From a bacterium (lineage in GTDB: Bacteria > Auribacterota > Tritonobacteria > UBA1439): a stretch of 64,000 nt of DNA. Position numbers and translations under genes: made by a program. How positions within the stretch are numbered: position 1 is the stretch's first letter; each line of letters starts with the position of its first letter. The notes under the pieces were generated by a model. It saw only the letters and a program-made list of their open reading frames with translations, was not told the origin of the DNA and did not search any database. The stretch lies in NCBI GenBank assembly GCA_028716845.1, contig JAQUPF010000006.1:62001-126000 (forward strand). Reading direction: 5' to 3'. This document shows, piece by piece, positions 17,233 through 26,494 of this stretch.

Positions 17233-18721
17233 GCTCGTACTCGATGATCTCGATCCCCAGCGCGCCGATGAGGTTGAGGAGCCGCGCCTGGGAGAAGAGA
17301 TCGCCGCGGGCGAACATGATGTGCGTCGCGTCGGCCTGGACCTGCCCGTAGGTGGGGTCGACGGCGATCCATTTCCCGACGAACACCTCCGCCCACTGGT
17401 GGTAGTAGAAGCTCTCGTCCTCATCGGTGTAGACGATCCCCGAGACCTCGCGCGCGGGGAGGCCGACGGCCCTCGCGAGGGCCACGAAGAGAACGGAATG
17501 CTCGGTGCAGTCCCCGCTCATCGTCGCGAGGACGTCGAGGGCGTTCGAGAGGGATGCGCTGAACTGCTTCTGCACGTTCGCGTGGACCCACCGGACGAGC
17601 GCGTCGCTCGCCGCGCGGGCGTCCCGCTCGTCGCCGACGACGGCGCGGGCGCGCTCGATCACCTCCGGGCTGTCGCTCTGGATGAAGATGGTGGGCGCGA
17701 GCTCCTCCGGGAAGCGCTCTCGCGGGAGCGGGATGGCGGGCGCCTCGAGGCCATCGATCTCCTCGACCGCGACGACCAGGACGGCGTCGCCGCCCCGCCC
17801 GACGGTGTACGTCTGCCGCTCGGACGGGATGAGGAGCTCGCGGTCGCGGACGCCGGTGAGCCGGACCTTCATCCGCCGCACCGCGCCCGGGCGCTCGATC
17901 GGCTCCGCCGGCCGGATGACCGTCGAGAGGAGGACGTCGCTCCTGTAGTCGATGTCCCGTGCGGTCCGTTCTTCCTCGAGCCGCATGGTGAATCCCCCGC
18001 CGATCTGCGTCTCGAGCACCTCCCCGTCTTCCGCGAGGATGGAGGTCGAGGCGATCCCCATCTCCCGGATCGCGGTCTCGACGACATAGACGCGGGTGGG
18101 GACGCCCCCCATCGGCCTCGTCCGGATCTCCTTCACGCGGCTGACCGCGGTGACGCTCCTGCCGAGCGTCGGCTGGTACTGGGTGAAGGCGATCTTGTCC
18201 CCCTCCCTCGCCCCCTCCCGGACGAGCCGCCCCTCCGCGATGTAGTCCTCGAACAGCTCGTCCGGGGCCTCGGTCTCCGTGACGCGCTCCCTCCCCGCCA
18301 TGGCGGAGGTGACGCGCAGGGCGCCGTCCGAGACCCTGCCGCTGATCCTGAGCGAGCTCCCGGCCGCCTCGCTGGAGGTCTCGAATGCGGCGAGCCCCTC
18401 GCCGAGGACGTACACCCGTCGCTCCGTCACGGCGAGCTCCTGGGGGACGCCGAGCATCGCCACCTTCGCGTGGAGCGAGAGCGAGACCGAAACGGCCTCC
18501 TGCCCCTCGAGCTCCGTCCGCGCGATCTCCGACTCCGCGTAGCCGATCTTCCGGCCGACGAGGTAGAGGCCGTACCAGCGCCTCCCGAGGTACCGATCCA
18601 GGTCGGCGACGGACACCGGAGGACGGCGATCGACGGCGGGCGGATGAGCGGGAGGCGCGGCGCAGCGGGCGCCGGCGAGGAGGAGGGCGGCGAGCGAGAC
18701 GAGCGTTCTCAATGTCTTCAT
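17222..18721 (-). CDS. Transglutaminase-like domain protein, secreted or lipoprotein
   Basis: MKTLRTLVSLAALLLAGARCAA signal; SGDCTEHSVLFVALARAVGLPAREVSGIVY...YYHQWAEVFVGKWIAVDPTYGQ; overlaps the downstream gene by 11 nt. Confidence 0.88.
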   Translation of the reverse strand: MKTLRTLVSLAALLLAGARCAAPPAHPPAVDRRPPVSVADLDRYLGRRWYGLYLVGRKIGYAESEIARTELEGQEAVSVSLSLHAKVAMLGVPQELAVTERRVYVLGEGLAAFETSSEAAGSSLRISGRVSDGALRVTSAMAGRERVTETEAPDELFEDYIAEGRLVREGAREGDKIAFTQYQPTLGRSVTAVSRVKEIRTRPMGGVPTRVYVVETAIREMGIASTSILAEDGEVLETQIGGGFTMRLEEERTARDIDYRSDVLLSTVIRPAEPIERPGAVRRMKVRLTGVRDRELLIPSERQTYTVGRGGDAVLVVAVEEIDGLEAPAIPLPRERFPEELAPTIFIQSDSPEVIERARAVVGDERDARAASDALVRWVHANVQKQFSASLSNALDVLATMSGDCTEHSVLFVALARAVGLPAREVSGIVYTDEDESFYYHQWAEVFVGKWIAVDPTYGQVQADATHIMFARGDLFSQARLLNLIGALGIEIIEYEHGD

Positions 18722-18794
18722 CGGGTGCGGTCCGCGGTATTTCCGTCTATGATAAACTATTCGCGCGCCTGTTGCCCGGGAAAAGCGCCCTGGA

Positions 18795-19913
18795 ATGAAG
18801 AGCCCACTTTCCGTCGCCGTCATCGGCGCCGGCCCCGCCGGCTCGTCGCTCGCGCTCGCGCTCGCGGAGGGCGGCGTCCCGGTGACGCTCTTCCACGACC
18901 CGGCCGCGCCCCCGAAGCACTGCGGCGGGGGGGTGCCCGCCCGGACCTTCGACGAGTTCCCCTTTCTCGCCGGCCTCTCCTCGCCGAGGAGGGAGATACG
19001 CCGCATCGCCCTCCTCTCCCCCGCCGGCGTCCGCTGCGACATGGAAATCAGCCGGCCGGTCAGCGTCTTCGACCGCGCCCGCTTCGACGCCGAGCTGCGG
19101 GAGCGGGCGCGGGCCGCGGGGGCGCGCATCGTCCCGGAGCGGGTCCGGTCGCTGCGCCGCGAGGGCGGGCGATGGGTGCTCACGACGGATGTCGCCGGGC
19201 ATGCGGCGCGCTTCGTCGCGGGCGCCGACGGCGCGGCGGGCATCGCCCGCCGGACGCTCGCGGGGCGGTTCCCCGTCTCGTCTCTCTCGCTCTGCGCGGG
19301 CTGGTACTGCCCGCCGTTGGACGAGGAGACGATCGTCATCGGCCTCCTCCGCCGGCGGGCCGCCTACGCCTGGATCTTCCCGCGGCCCGACACGGCCTCG
19401 GCGGGCATCGGCGCCCCGCTCGACGGGTGCGACGCGCGGACGCTCCGGTCGGAGATCATGGACTGGCTCCGCCGGTTCTTCCCGGGGATCGACGCCCGCG
19501 GCGCCCGTCCCTACGCGGCGCTCGTGCCCACCCACGGCGGGCGGGGAGGCCCCGTCTGCGGCGACGGCTGGGCGCTCGTGGGCGACGCGGCGGGTGTGGC
19601 GGAGCCGGTCACGCGCGAGGGGATTCATTTCTCGCTCGTCTCCGCCCGTGTCTGCGCGGAGGCGCTCCTCGCCGGCCGTCCCGCGGACTACGGGGCGCGC
19701 CTCGCCGCCGTCCTCGACTCGCGCCACAGGGCGGCGCTCATCGTCAGAAACCGTTTCTTCAACGGGAGAGTGGCCGAGCTGCTCATTCGCCGGCTCGCCC
19801 GCCGGCCCTCGGCGCGGCGGCGGATGGCGGCATTCTTCTCCGGCGGCCTCGAATACGCCCCGCTCCTCACGGGTACCATGAACCAACCGCCGCGGATCTT
19901 CACGGATTATTGA
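18795..19913 (+). CDS. FAD-dependent oxidoreductase, geranylgeranyl reductase-like
   Basis: VAVIGAGPAGSSLALALAEGG; PPKHCGGGVPAR; VGDAAGVAEPVTREGIHFSL. Confidence 0.88.
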   Translation: MKSPLSVAVIGAGPAGSSLALALAEGGVPVTLFHDPAAPPKHCGGGVPARTFDEFPFLAGLSSPRREIRRIALLSPAGVRCDMEISRPVSVFDRARFDAELRERARAAGARIVPERVRSLRREGGRWVLTTDVAGHAARFVAGADGAAGIARRTLAGRFPVSSLSLCAGWYCPPLDEETIVIGLLRRRAAYAWIFPRPDTASAGIGAPLDGCDARTLRSEIMDWLRRFFPGIDARGARPYAALVPTHGGRGGPVCGDGWALVGDAAGVAEPVTREGIHFSLVSARVCAEALLAGRPADYGARLAAVLDSRHRAALIVRNRFFNGRVAELLIRRLARRPSARRRMAAFFSGGLEYAPLLTGTMNQPPRIFTDY

Positions 19914-19970
19914 CTGATCCCGACTGATATTCCTTGGGGATTATCCGTGTGAATCCGTCATGATCGGTGA
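19889..19970. repeat. cacggat-family palindromic intergenic repeat
   Basis: cgcggatcttcacggattat...ggattatccgtgtgaatccgtcatgatc. Confidence 0.6.
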
Positions 19971-20047
19971 ATTGTTTCCTGCGGCGGTTTCCCGTTGCAT
20001 TTCGGGCGGCGGGTTTGGTATTGTACTTTTAAAAGGAGGTTGTGTAG

Positions 20048-20272
20048 ATGAAGCTGAAGCCAGGTGATGTGCTCGTGTGCGAGCCCGAGGCCGGATGCGG
20101 CATCAAGGTCGTCGTGATCGAGGCCTGCGAAGAGCTCGATTGCGACCTGAAGTGCTGCGGGAAAGACATGGTCCCCGCCGAGAAGCAGGCGGACCCCGAT
20201 GTCTGGAAGCAGTACTGCAAGGATTCAGGCGGCGAGGATTGGAAGAAATTCGCCCAGGAAAAAGGCAAATAG
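20048..20272 (+). CDS. Small cysteine-rich protein
   Basis: 74 aa; strong SD aaaaggaggt; VCEPEAGCGIKVVVIEACEELDCDLKCCGKDM; followed by a terminator. Confidence 0.75.
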   Translation: MKLKPGDVLVCEPEAGCGIKVVVIEACEELDCDLKCCGKDMVPAEKQADPDVWKQYCKDSGGEDWKKFAQEKGK

Positions 20273-20294
20273 CTCCAGCGCCGTTTGCGTGCGG

Positions 20295-20325
20295 AAAAGA
20301 GGCCCTTCAACGGGCCTCTTTTTTT
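20295..20325 (+). terminator. Rho-independent terminator
   Basis: aaaagaggcccttcaacgggcctcttttttt: GC stem, short loop, T tract. Confidence 0.88.
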
Positions 20326-20349
20326 CTCTCCCGCACCCGCGCCCGGAGA

Positions 20350-20979
20350 TCAGGCGGGGCCTCCCCGGGCGCCGATCCGGGGAAGTGACCAGCCCCGCCG
20401 GATCGCCGCCATGCGGATGACGATGGTGATGGTCATGGCGATCGAAAAGCAGGCCAGTTCGCCCATCCCGAGAAAGCGCCTTCCGACCCACATCGCCGCG
20501 GCGCCGATCACGACGGCGGTGATGTAGATCTCCCTGTAGAGGACGAGCGGCATCTTGTTGAGGAGGACGTCGCGGATGACGCCGCCCCCCGCCCCGCTGA
20601 TGGCCGCGATGAAGAGCATCCAGAGAAAGCCGATGTCGTTCCGCCAGGCGATCGTCGCCCCGATGGCCGAGAAGACGCCGAGGCCGAAGGCGTCGAAATA
20701 CTGGAAGAACGTCTCGCGCTCCGTCAGCCGGAAGGGGAACATGGCCGTCACGGCGACGCTCGCCAGGATGACGGCCGGGTAGTGCCAGGTGCGCAGCATG
20801 GCCGCGCCCCCGCCGAGGATGGTGTCGCGGATCAATCCCCCGCCGATCGCGGTCGCCCCGGCGAGAATCGTCATGCCGACGAAATCGGGCCGCCGCCGCA
20901 TCGCCCGCAACGCGCCGGAGAAGGCGAACGCCGCCATGCCCAACAGGTCGAGCGCGTGGATGATGCCGTCGGTGTTCAT
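20350..20979 (-). CDS. Trimeric intracellular cation (TRIC/YicG) channel family protein
   Basis: ALDLLGMAAFAFSGALRAMRRRPDFVGMTILAGATAIGGGLIRDTILG; repeat half GAGGGVIRDVLLNKMP; start set to 20979. Confidence 0.88.
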   Translation of the reverse strand: MNTDGIIHALDLLGMAAFAFSGALRAMRRRPDFVGMTILAGATAIGGGLIRDTILGGGAAMLRTWHYPAVILASVAVTAMFPFRLTERETFFQYFDAFGLGVFSAIGATIAWRNDIGFLWMLFIAAISGAGGGVIRDVLLNKMPLVLYREIYITAVVIGAAAMWVGRRFLGMGELACFSIAMTITIVIRMAAIRRGWSLPRIGARGGPA

Positions 20980-21052
20980 TCCGCCCCATGATGATGCCAT
21001 GAACGGGCGGTCCATGGGCATATTATTCGCCCCGGATGCATCAATGGACCAC

Positions 21053-21143
21053 CAGCCGCTGATTCGCACGGATCACTGGCGGATATTCACGGATTCCTCA
21101 CCAGGTATTATCCGTGAGAATCCGTAATGATCATTGGGAATCC
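21053..21143. repeat. cacggat-family palindromic intergenic repeat
   Basis: attcgcacggatcactggcggatattcacggattcc...attatccgtgagaatccgtaatgatc. Confidence 0.6.
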
Positions 21144-21243
21144 GCTCCGCGGCTGAGAATCCGGATTCTCGCTCGCCACTCGAAACTCCCTCCTCGAGCG
21201 GGCTTGACGGCGGCGGGCGGATGGTTTACCATGGCGGCGCGTT

Positions 21244-21445
21244 CTTTGGAAATGCCCTGATGAGGGAAGGCGGTGAAAAGCCGCCGCTGCCCCCGCAACT
21301 GTAAGTGGCGCCGTGTCAGGCCGCCGGTCACTGGCGCAGTGGATCGATGAGGTCGCTGCGCCGGGAAGGCCCGCGGACGGAAGAGAGCCACGAGCCAGGA
21401 AACCTCGCAGCAGTCATTCTCCGGGGTGAGAGAAGCCAGCTGTTT
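21244..21445 (+). promoter_or_regulatory. Cobalamin (AdoCbl-type) riboswitch
   Basis: gctgcccccgcaactgtaag B12-box-like core (21286..21306), ccgggaaggc, gagccaggaaacc (21392..21404), in the expected order. Confidence 0.93.
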
Positions 21446-21456
21446 CCCGTTCACAT

Positions 21457-21487
21457 GCCCTTCGCCCGCCCGGAGGGCTTTTTCTTT
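21457..21487 (+). terminator. Candidate riboswitch expression-platform terminator
   Basis: gcccttcg-cccgcc-cggagggc-tttttcttt immediately 5' of ATG at 21491. Confidence 0.6.
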
Positions 21488-21490
21488 GCC

Positions 21491-23977
21491 ATGAGATACC
21501 GACTCCTTGCGATCCTCGCCGTCGCGACGGTCATTGTCGTCTTTGCCGCGGGCCGCGTGTCGCGCCCGCGGGGCGCCGCGACGCCGGCCGTCGGCGACCG
21601 GGGCGGCGACCGCCCTTCCGGGACGCTGCATGTCACCGGCGCCACCCCCCTGCTGTCCGGTTCGCCCCCTCCGGCGGCGCGCGCGATCAACGATCCGTCC
21701 TTCCCCCCCGCGGCGGCGGAGACACCGGCTGCGCCCGCCGCCGCGCGGGAGACCGATGCCGCCGCCCCCCTTGGGGAGGAAGATACGGAGGAGCAGCCGA
21801 AGGAAGAGGAAGCGGCCGCGACCGATACCCCCGAAGAGAAGACGGCGGAGACACCGGCCGAGGAGGAGGCGGACGAGACCCCGCCGCTCGAAATCGCCAC
21901 GGAGCAACTTCCCTTCGGCGCCGTCGGGCGCCCCTACGGCGCGGAGCTCGCGGCGGAGGGGGGCGAGCCGCCGTACGCCTGGAAGGTTTCGTCGGGCGCC
22001 CTCCCCGACGGCATCGTCCTGGACGCCGAGTCGGGCGCGCTCGCCGGCACCCCGGCATCGGTCCAGAGCAGGGAGGTCGGCTTCACGGTGAGCGACGAGG
22101 GGGGCGACGAGGCGGAATCCCGGTACGTGATGACGGTGATGGCCTCCTCGGACATCCTCGTCCCGATCGCCGCCGGTATCATCACGACGCCGCTCTACCT
22201 CGTGACCGGCACGCTGCCGGACGCCCGCGTCGACGAGCGCTACCTGGCGCAGCTCGAGGCGCAGGGCGGCACGCCGCCGTACGCCTGGTCCGTCTCCTCG
22301 GGCACCCTGCCGGAGGGCCTCTCCATCGGCGGGGAGGACGGCCTCATCCGCGGCACGCCGTCGGCGAGCGGGCGGGAGACGTTCAGGATCAGGGTGAGCG
22401 ATGCCGACCGGAACGCCGACACCGCGGAATATTCGGTCGCCGTCCGCCCACGCGAACTCGCGATCGTCACCGCGGCGCTCCCCGGCGCGGAGGCGGGGGC
22501 GGCGTACGAGGCCGGTCTCGAGGCGGAGGGGGGCATCGGGCCGTACCGCTGGGGGATCGAGGCCGGCGCGCTCCCCGACGGCCTGTCGCTCGACGCGGCG
22601 GGCGGCCGGATCCTCGGGACGCCGCGCGGGGCGGGAGAGTTCGAGTTCGTCGCGCGGGTGACCGATTCGGAGGGGGCGGAGGACGCGGCGGCGCTCCTTC
22701 TCGCCGTCCACTCGACGGGCCTCGTCATCGTCACCGACCGCCTGCCGCAGGGCCTCATCGGGACGCCGTACGGCGCGCAGCTCGACGCCGACGGCGGCCT
22801 CCCCCCGTACCGCTGGACGCTGTCCGGCGGCCGACTGCCAGAGGGGCTCGTCCTGGACGCGGCGTCGGGGACGATCTCCGGAACGCCGTCGGGGACGGCC
22901 GAGGATTATGCGATCGAGGTGACCGTCACCGATCTCGAGACGGCGCAGGATTCCAGGGATTTCACGCTCCGCCTGGAGGGGGAGACCGCGGAGATCGCCG
23001 TCAGCGGCCTCAGGGCCACCCCGAGCGACCGGAAGGCCGGCATCACCTGGGAGAACCCGCGCGATCCGGCCTACTCGCACACCGTCCTCGTCCGCGCCCT
23101 CTATCCGAACCCCGCCCACGCCGGCGACGGAACGGCCGTCTACACCGGGACCGATCCCCACTTCCTCGACACCGGACTCGAGAACAACGTCACGTACCAC
23201 TACGCGGCGTTCCCGGTGACCCTCGCCGGCGCCGAGGGAAAGGCGGACGCGGGCGGGAGGGCGGCCGTCATGCCGCGGGAGGTGACGCCGAGGGGCCCCG
23301 CGGATCCGTTCGCGGACGCGGTCGCGGCGTTCAGGCCCCTCAGCCCCGGCGGCTTCGGCTCCGGCAGTCTCTCGCGCGCGCTCGGCCCCCCGCAGGGAGG
23401 CGGCATCGTCTACGGATCGACCGACGTCGTCTCCCTCCACGCCCGGCCGAACACCGACGGCGGCGCCTCGGCCCCGTACGGGGGGAGCATCACGCTCGAA
23501 TTCACCGACAACATCGTCACGGACGGCCCGGGGGCGGACCTCGTGGTCTTCGAGAACGTCTTCTACGTCGGCGGCGACCCGCACAAGCGGTGGATGGAGC
23601 CGGCGGTCGTCGCCGTGAGCATGGACGGGGCCCGTTTTTACACCTTCCCGTTCGATTTCATCCCCCATTACGACGACGCCGGCGGCCTCAACCTCCACAA
23701 CCCGTACTGCTACTTCAGGGGGTTCGCCGGCGTCAACCCGGTCTTCTCGAACAACCTCTCCCCCGATCCGCGCGCGGCCGCCGCCGGCGGCGACCGGTTC
23801 GACCTGGCGGAGGTCGGCCTCCCCTGGATACGGTACGTCCGGATCATCTCGACCGGCGACAACTGGCTGACCGACATGAACGGCGACCGCGTCCGCCACA
23901 TACTTGACATGGGCGCGGCGAGCGGCGGCGGCTCATCCGGGTTCGACCTGGACGCCGTCTGCGCCGTCAACCACTGA
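21491..23977 (+). CDS. Large secreted surface protein with putative-Ig (He_PIG-like) repeats and a C-terminal B12-locus-type surface domain
   Basis: Signal anchor MRYRLLAILAVATVIVVFAA; about four repeats of the form LPxGxxGxPYxAxLxAxGGxPPYxWxxxxGxLPxGLxLDxxxGxIxGTP; C-term DLVVFENVFYVGGDPHKRWMEPAVVAVSMDG. Confidence 0.82.
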   Translation: MRYRLLAILAVATVIVVFAAGRVSRPRGAATPAVGDRGGDRPSGTLHVTGATPLLSGSPPPAARAINDPSFPPAAAETPAAPAAARETDAAAPLGEEDTEEQPKEEEAAATDTPEEKTAETPAEEEADETPPLEIATEQLPFGAVGRPYGAELAAEGGEPPYAWKVSSGALPDGIVLDAESGALAGTPASVQSREVGFTVSDEGGDEAESRYVMTVMASSDILVPIAAGIITTPLYLVTGTLPDARVDERYLAQLEAQGGTPPYAWSVSSGTLPEGLSIGGEDGLIRGTPSASGRETFRIRVSDADRNADTAEYSVAVRPRELAIVTAALPGAEAGAAYEAGLEAEGGIGPYRWGIEAGALPDGLSLDAAGGRILGTPRGAGEFEFVARVTDSEGAEDAAALLLAVHSTGLVIVTDRLPQGLIGTPYGAQLDADGGLPPYRWTLSGGRLPEGLVLDAASGTISGTPSGTAEDYAIEVTVTDLETAQDSRDFTLRLEGETAEIAVSGLRATPSDRKAGITWENPRDPAYSHTVLVRALYPNPAHAGDGTAVYTGTDPHFLDTGLENNVTYHYAAFPVTLAGAEGKADAGGRAAVMPREVTPRGPADPFADAVAAFRPLSPGGFGSGSLSRALGPPQGGGIVYGSTDVVSLHARPNTDGGASAPYGGSITLEFTDNIVTDGPGADLVVFENVFYVGGDPHKRWMEPAVVAVSMDGARFYTFPFDFIPHYDDAGGLNLHNPYCYFRGFAGVNPVFSNNLSPDPRAAAAGGDRFDLAEVGLPWIRYVRIISTGDNWLTDMNGDRVRHILDMGAASGGGSSGFDLDAVCAVNH

Positions 23978-23987
23978 ACCGGCACGC

Positions 23988-24878
23988 ATGCACCACCGCG
24001 CGAGCGGACGGCCCCGGCGAGCGGCGCCCCTCCACCCGGCGGCCGCCCTCGCGCACGCCGGCGCCGTCCTCATCCTCGGCATGCTCTGGTCGAACCCGGC
24101 CTGGCTCGCGGCGCTCCTGGCGCTGACCGCCGCGCAGATCATCTCGGCGGAGGGGTGGCGCGCGTGGCGGCGCTCGATCGCCCCCGCCGCGGCCCTCGCC
24201 CTCTCCTTCGCCGTCTTCAACGTCATCTTCTCGCACGCCGGGACGACGCTCCTCTGGCGCGGCCCGTCCCTCCCGCTCGTCGGCGAGCCGTCCGTGAGCC
24301 TCGAGGCGCTCCTCTTCGGCGCGAGCGCCGGCCTCAGGGTCCTCGTCGTCGTGAGCGCCTGCCGGCTCCTCGCCTCGCTCTCGACGCTCCAGGATGCGCT
24401 CGACCTCCTCGGCCGCGCCGCGCCGAAATCCTCGTTCACGGCGGCGCTCGCCGCCCTCCTCATCCCGAGGATGCGTCGGGACCTCGCGGGGATCCGCGAG
24501 GCGCTCCGGGCGCGGGGCGTCCGCCTCGCCGGCCCGCTGCCCGGCAGGATCCTCGCCTCCCGCCACCTCTTCCGCGCCCTCCTCGTCTCCTCGCTCGAGG
24601 GGTCGTGGGACATCGCCATCGCGCTCTCCTGCCGGGCATTCGGCTCGGCCAGGCGCCGCCGCCCTCGCCGCCGCCGGCCCGGCACCCGGGACTCGGTCAT
24701 CGCCGGCTGCGCCGTCGCGGCGCTCGCCCTCGCGCTCGCCGGCGCGTGGAGGGGGATGGGGTCCGCCGTCTTCTACCCGGTCGCAGGCCCGTTCATACGG
24801 TCCGGCGGGCTGCCCCTCCTCGCGGCCGTGGCGGTCCTCCTCTCGGCCGGCTTCATCCCCGCCCGGGACGGTGCATGA
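23988..24878 (+). CDS. ECF transporter T component (CbiQ/EcfT-like)
   Basis: Multi-TM; RVLVVVSACRLLASLSTLQDALDLLGRAAPKS; ALRARGVRL and RAFGSARRR motifs typical of EcfT. Confidence 0.82.
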   Translation: MHHRASGRPRRAAPLHPAAALAHAGAVLILGMLWSNPAWLAALLALTAAQIISAEGWRAWRRSIAPAAALALSFAVFNVIFSHAGTTLLWRGPSLPLVGEPSVSLEALLFGASAGLRVLVVVSACRLLASLSTLQDALDLLGRAAPKSSFTAALAALLIPRMRRDLAGIREALRARGVRLAGPLPGRILASRHLFRALLVSSLEGSWDIAIALSCRAFGSARRRRPRRRRPGTRDSVIAGCAVAALALALAGAWRGMGSAVFYPVAGPFIRSGGLPLLAAVAVLLSAGFIPARDGA

Positions 24879-26494
24879 TGGGCATTCTCGACCTCGAGCG
24901 GCTGACCTATTCCTATCCGGATGCCGCCCGTCCCGCGCTCGAGGACGTGACCGTCCGGTTCGGCGAGGGCGAGCTCGCGCTCGTGACCGGCCCCTCGGGG
25001 AGCGGCAAGACGACGCTCGCGAGGGCGGCCGCCCGGCTCGTCCCCGACTTCTTCGGCGGCAGGTTCGGCGGCGACGTCCGGTACCGCGGCCGGCCGCTCC
25101 GGGAGCTCGACGCCGGCGCCCTCCACGCCGAGATCGGGTTCGTCTTCCAGGAGCCGGAGCGCCAGCTCCTCATGGCGACCGCGGAGCGCGAGATCGCCTT
25201 CGGCCCCGAGAACCTCGGCCTCCCGCCCGCGGCGGTCGCCCGGCGCGTCGTCGAGGCGGCCGAATCGCTCGGCGTCACCGGCCTCCTCGGCGCCCGGACG
25301 GACGAGCTCTCCGGCGGGATGCAGCAGCGGATCGTCCTCGCCGCGGCCGTCGCGATGCAACCGGCCGTCCTCATCCTGGACGAGCCGACCTCCCGGCTCG
25401 ATCCGGTCGCGGCCCGCGATCTCCTCGGCCTCCTCGCCCGGCTCCGCGACGACCTCGGCTGCACGATCGTCCTCGTGGAGGAGCGGCTCGCGGACTGCCT
25501 CCGCGTCGCCGACCGCGTCCTCCATCTCGACGGCGGCGCGATCGCCTTCGACGGCGCACCCGCCGCCTTCAGCCGCTGGGCGGCTGAGGCGGCCCCCCTC
25601 TTCCTGCCGCCGGTGGCGCGGCTGTTTCCGCCGGGCTTGGAGGGGCCGCCGCTCACGGTGCGCGAGGCCCGCGCGCGGCTCGCGCCGCTCCTCCCCCTCG
25701 GGCCGCCCCCCGCTCCCCCTCCCCGCCCGAGCGGCGGGCCGCTCGTCGTCATCGAGGGGGCCCGCTTCGCCTACCCGGGCGGCGCGGTCGCCCTCCGCGG
25801 CATCGGCCTCGTCGCGGCCGCGGGGGAGGTCGTCGCCCTCATCGGCCCGAACGGCGCCGGGAAGACCACGCTCCTGAAAGCCGCCGCGGGGCTCATCCCC
25901 CTCCCGGCCGGGAGCGTCGCCGTCGCCGGCGGCGCCCCCTCTCCGCATGCCTGCGGCTTCCTGCCGCAGAACGCCGACACGCTCCTCCTCCACGACACGG
26001 TCCTGGAGGAGGTCGCCTTCACGCTGCGGGCATCGGGCCTCGGGCGGGAGGGCGCGGAGGAGGTCATGCGGCGGTGGGGCGTCGCGCACCTCGCCGGCCG
26101 GAACCCCCGGGAGCTCGGCGCGGGGGAGCGGCAGTGCGTCTCCCTCGCGGCCGCCGCGGCCGCCGCCCCGCCCGTCCTCCTCCTCGACGAGCCGGTCCGC
26201 GGCCTCGACCCGCTCCTCAGGGAGCGCGCGGGGGGGGCGATCGCGGCGCACGCGGCGGCGGGCGGCTGCGTCGTTCTCGCGACGCAGGACATCGAGTTCG
26301 CGGCCGAACGTGCCGACCGGGTCGTCCTCCTGGCGGGCGGCGAGGTCGTCGAGGAGGGGAGGCCGCGCGACCTGTTCCACGGCGAGCCGTTCTATTCGCC
26401 GCAGGTGAGCAGGCTGTTCCGCGGCGCCGCCGCGGGGGTCGTCACGGTCGGGGACGCCCGCCGCCTCCTTGCCGGCCGGGGGGGGGCCGGATGA
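24875..26494 (+). CDS. Fused duplicated ECF/ABC ATPase (A-A')
   Basis: Two nucleotide-binding domains: GPSGSGKTTLARAAARL / LSGGMQQRIVLAAAVAMQPAVLILDEPTSRLD and GPNGAGKTTLLKAAAG / LGAGERQCVSLAAAAAAAPPVLLLDEPVRGLD. Confidence 0.95.
   Translation: MMGILDLERLTYSYPDAARPALEDVTVRFGEGELALVTGPSGSGKTTLARAAARLVPDFFGGRFGGDVRYRGRPLRELDAGALHAEIGFVFQEPERQLLMATAEREIAFGPENLGLPPAAVARRVVEAAESLGVTGLLGARTDELSGGMQQRIVLAAAVAMQPAVLILDEPTSRLDPVAARDLLGLLARLRDDLGCTIVLVEERLADCLRVADRVLHLDGGAIAFDGAPAAFSRWAAEAAPLFLPPVARLFPPGLEGPPLTVREARARLAPLLPLGPPPAPPPRPSGGPLVVIEGARFAYPGGAVALRGIGLVAAAGEVVALIGPNGAGKTTLLKAAAGLIPLPAGSVAVAGGAPSPHACGFLPQNADTLLLHDTVLEEVAFTLRASGLGREGAEEVMRRWGVAHLAGRNPRELGAGERQCVSLAAAAAAAPPVLLLDEPVRGLDPLLRERAGGAIAAHAAAGGCVVLATQDIEFAAERADRVVLLAGGEVVEEGRPRDLFHGEPFYSPQVSRLFRGAAAGVVTVGDARRLLAGRGGAG

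Noticed and set aside
17054-19927. 957-aa plus-strand ORF
   Set aside because: Antisense to the transglutaminase and peptidase genes; low-complexity Arg/Glu/Asp/Pro-rich translation typical of spurious frames in GC-rich DNA.
21131-23899. 922-aa minus-strand ORF
   Set aside because: Antisense to the Ig-repeat surface protein; its repetitive composition mirrors the sense repeats.
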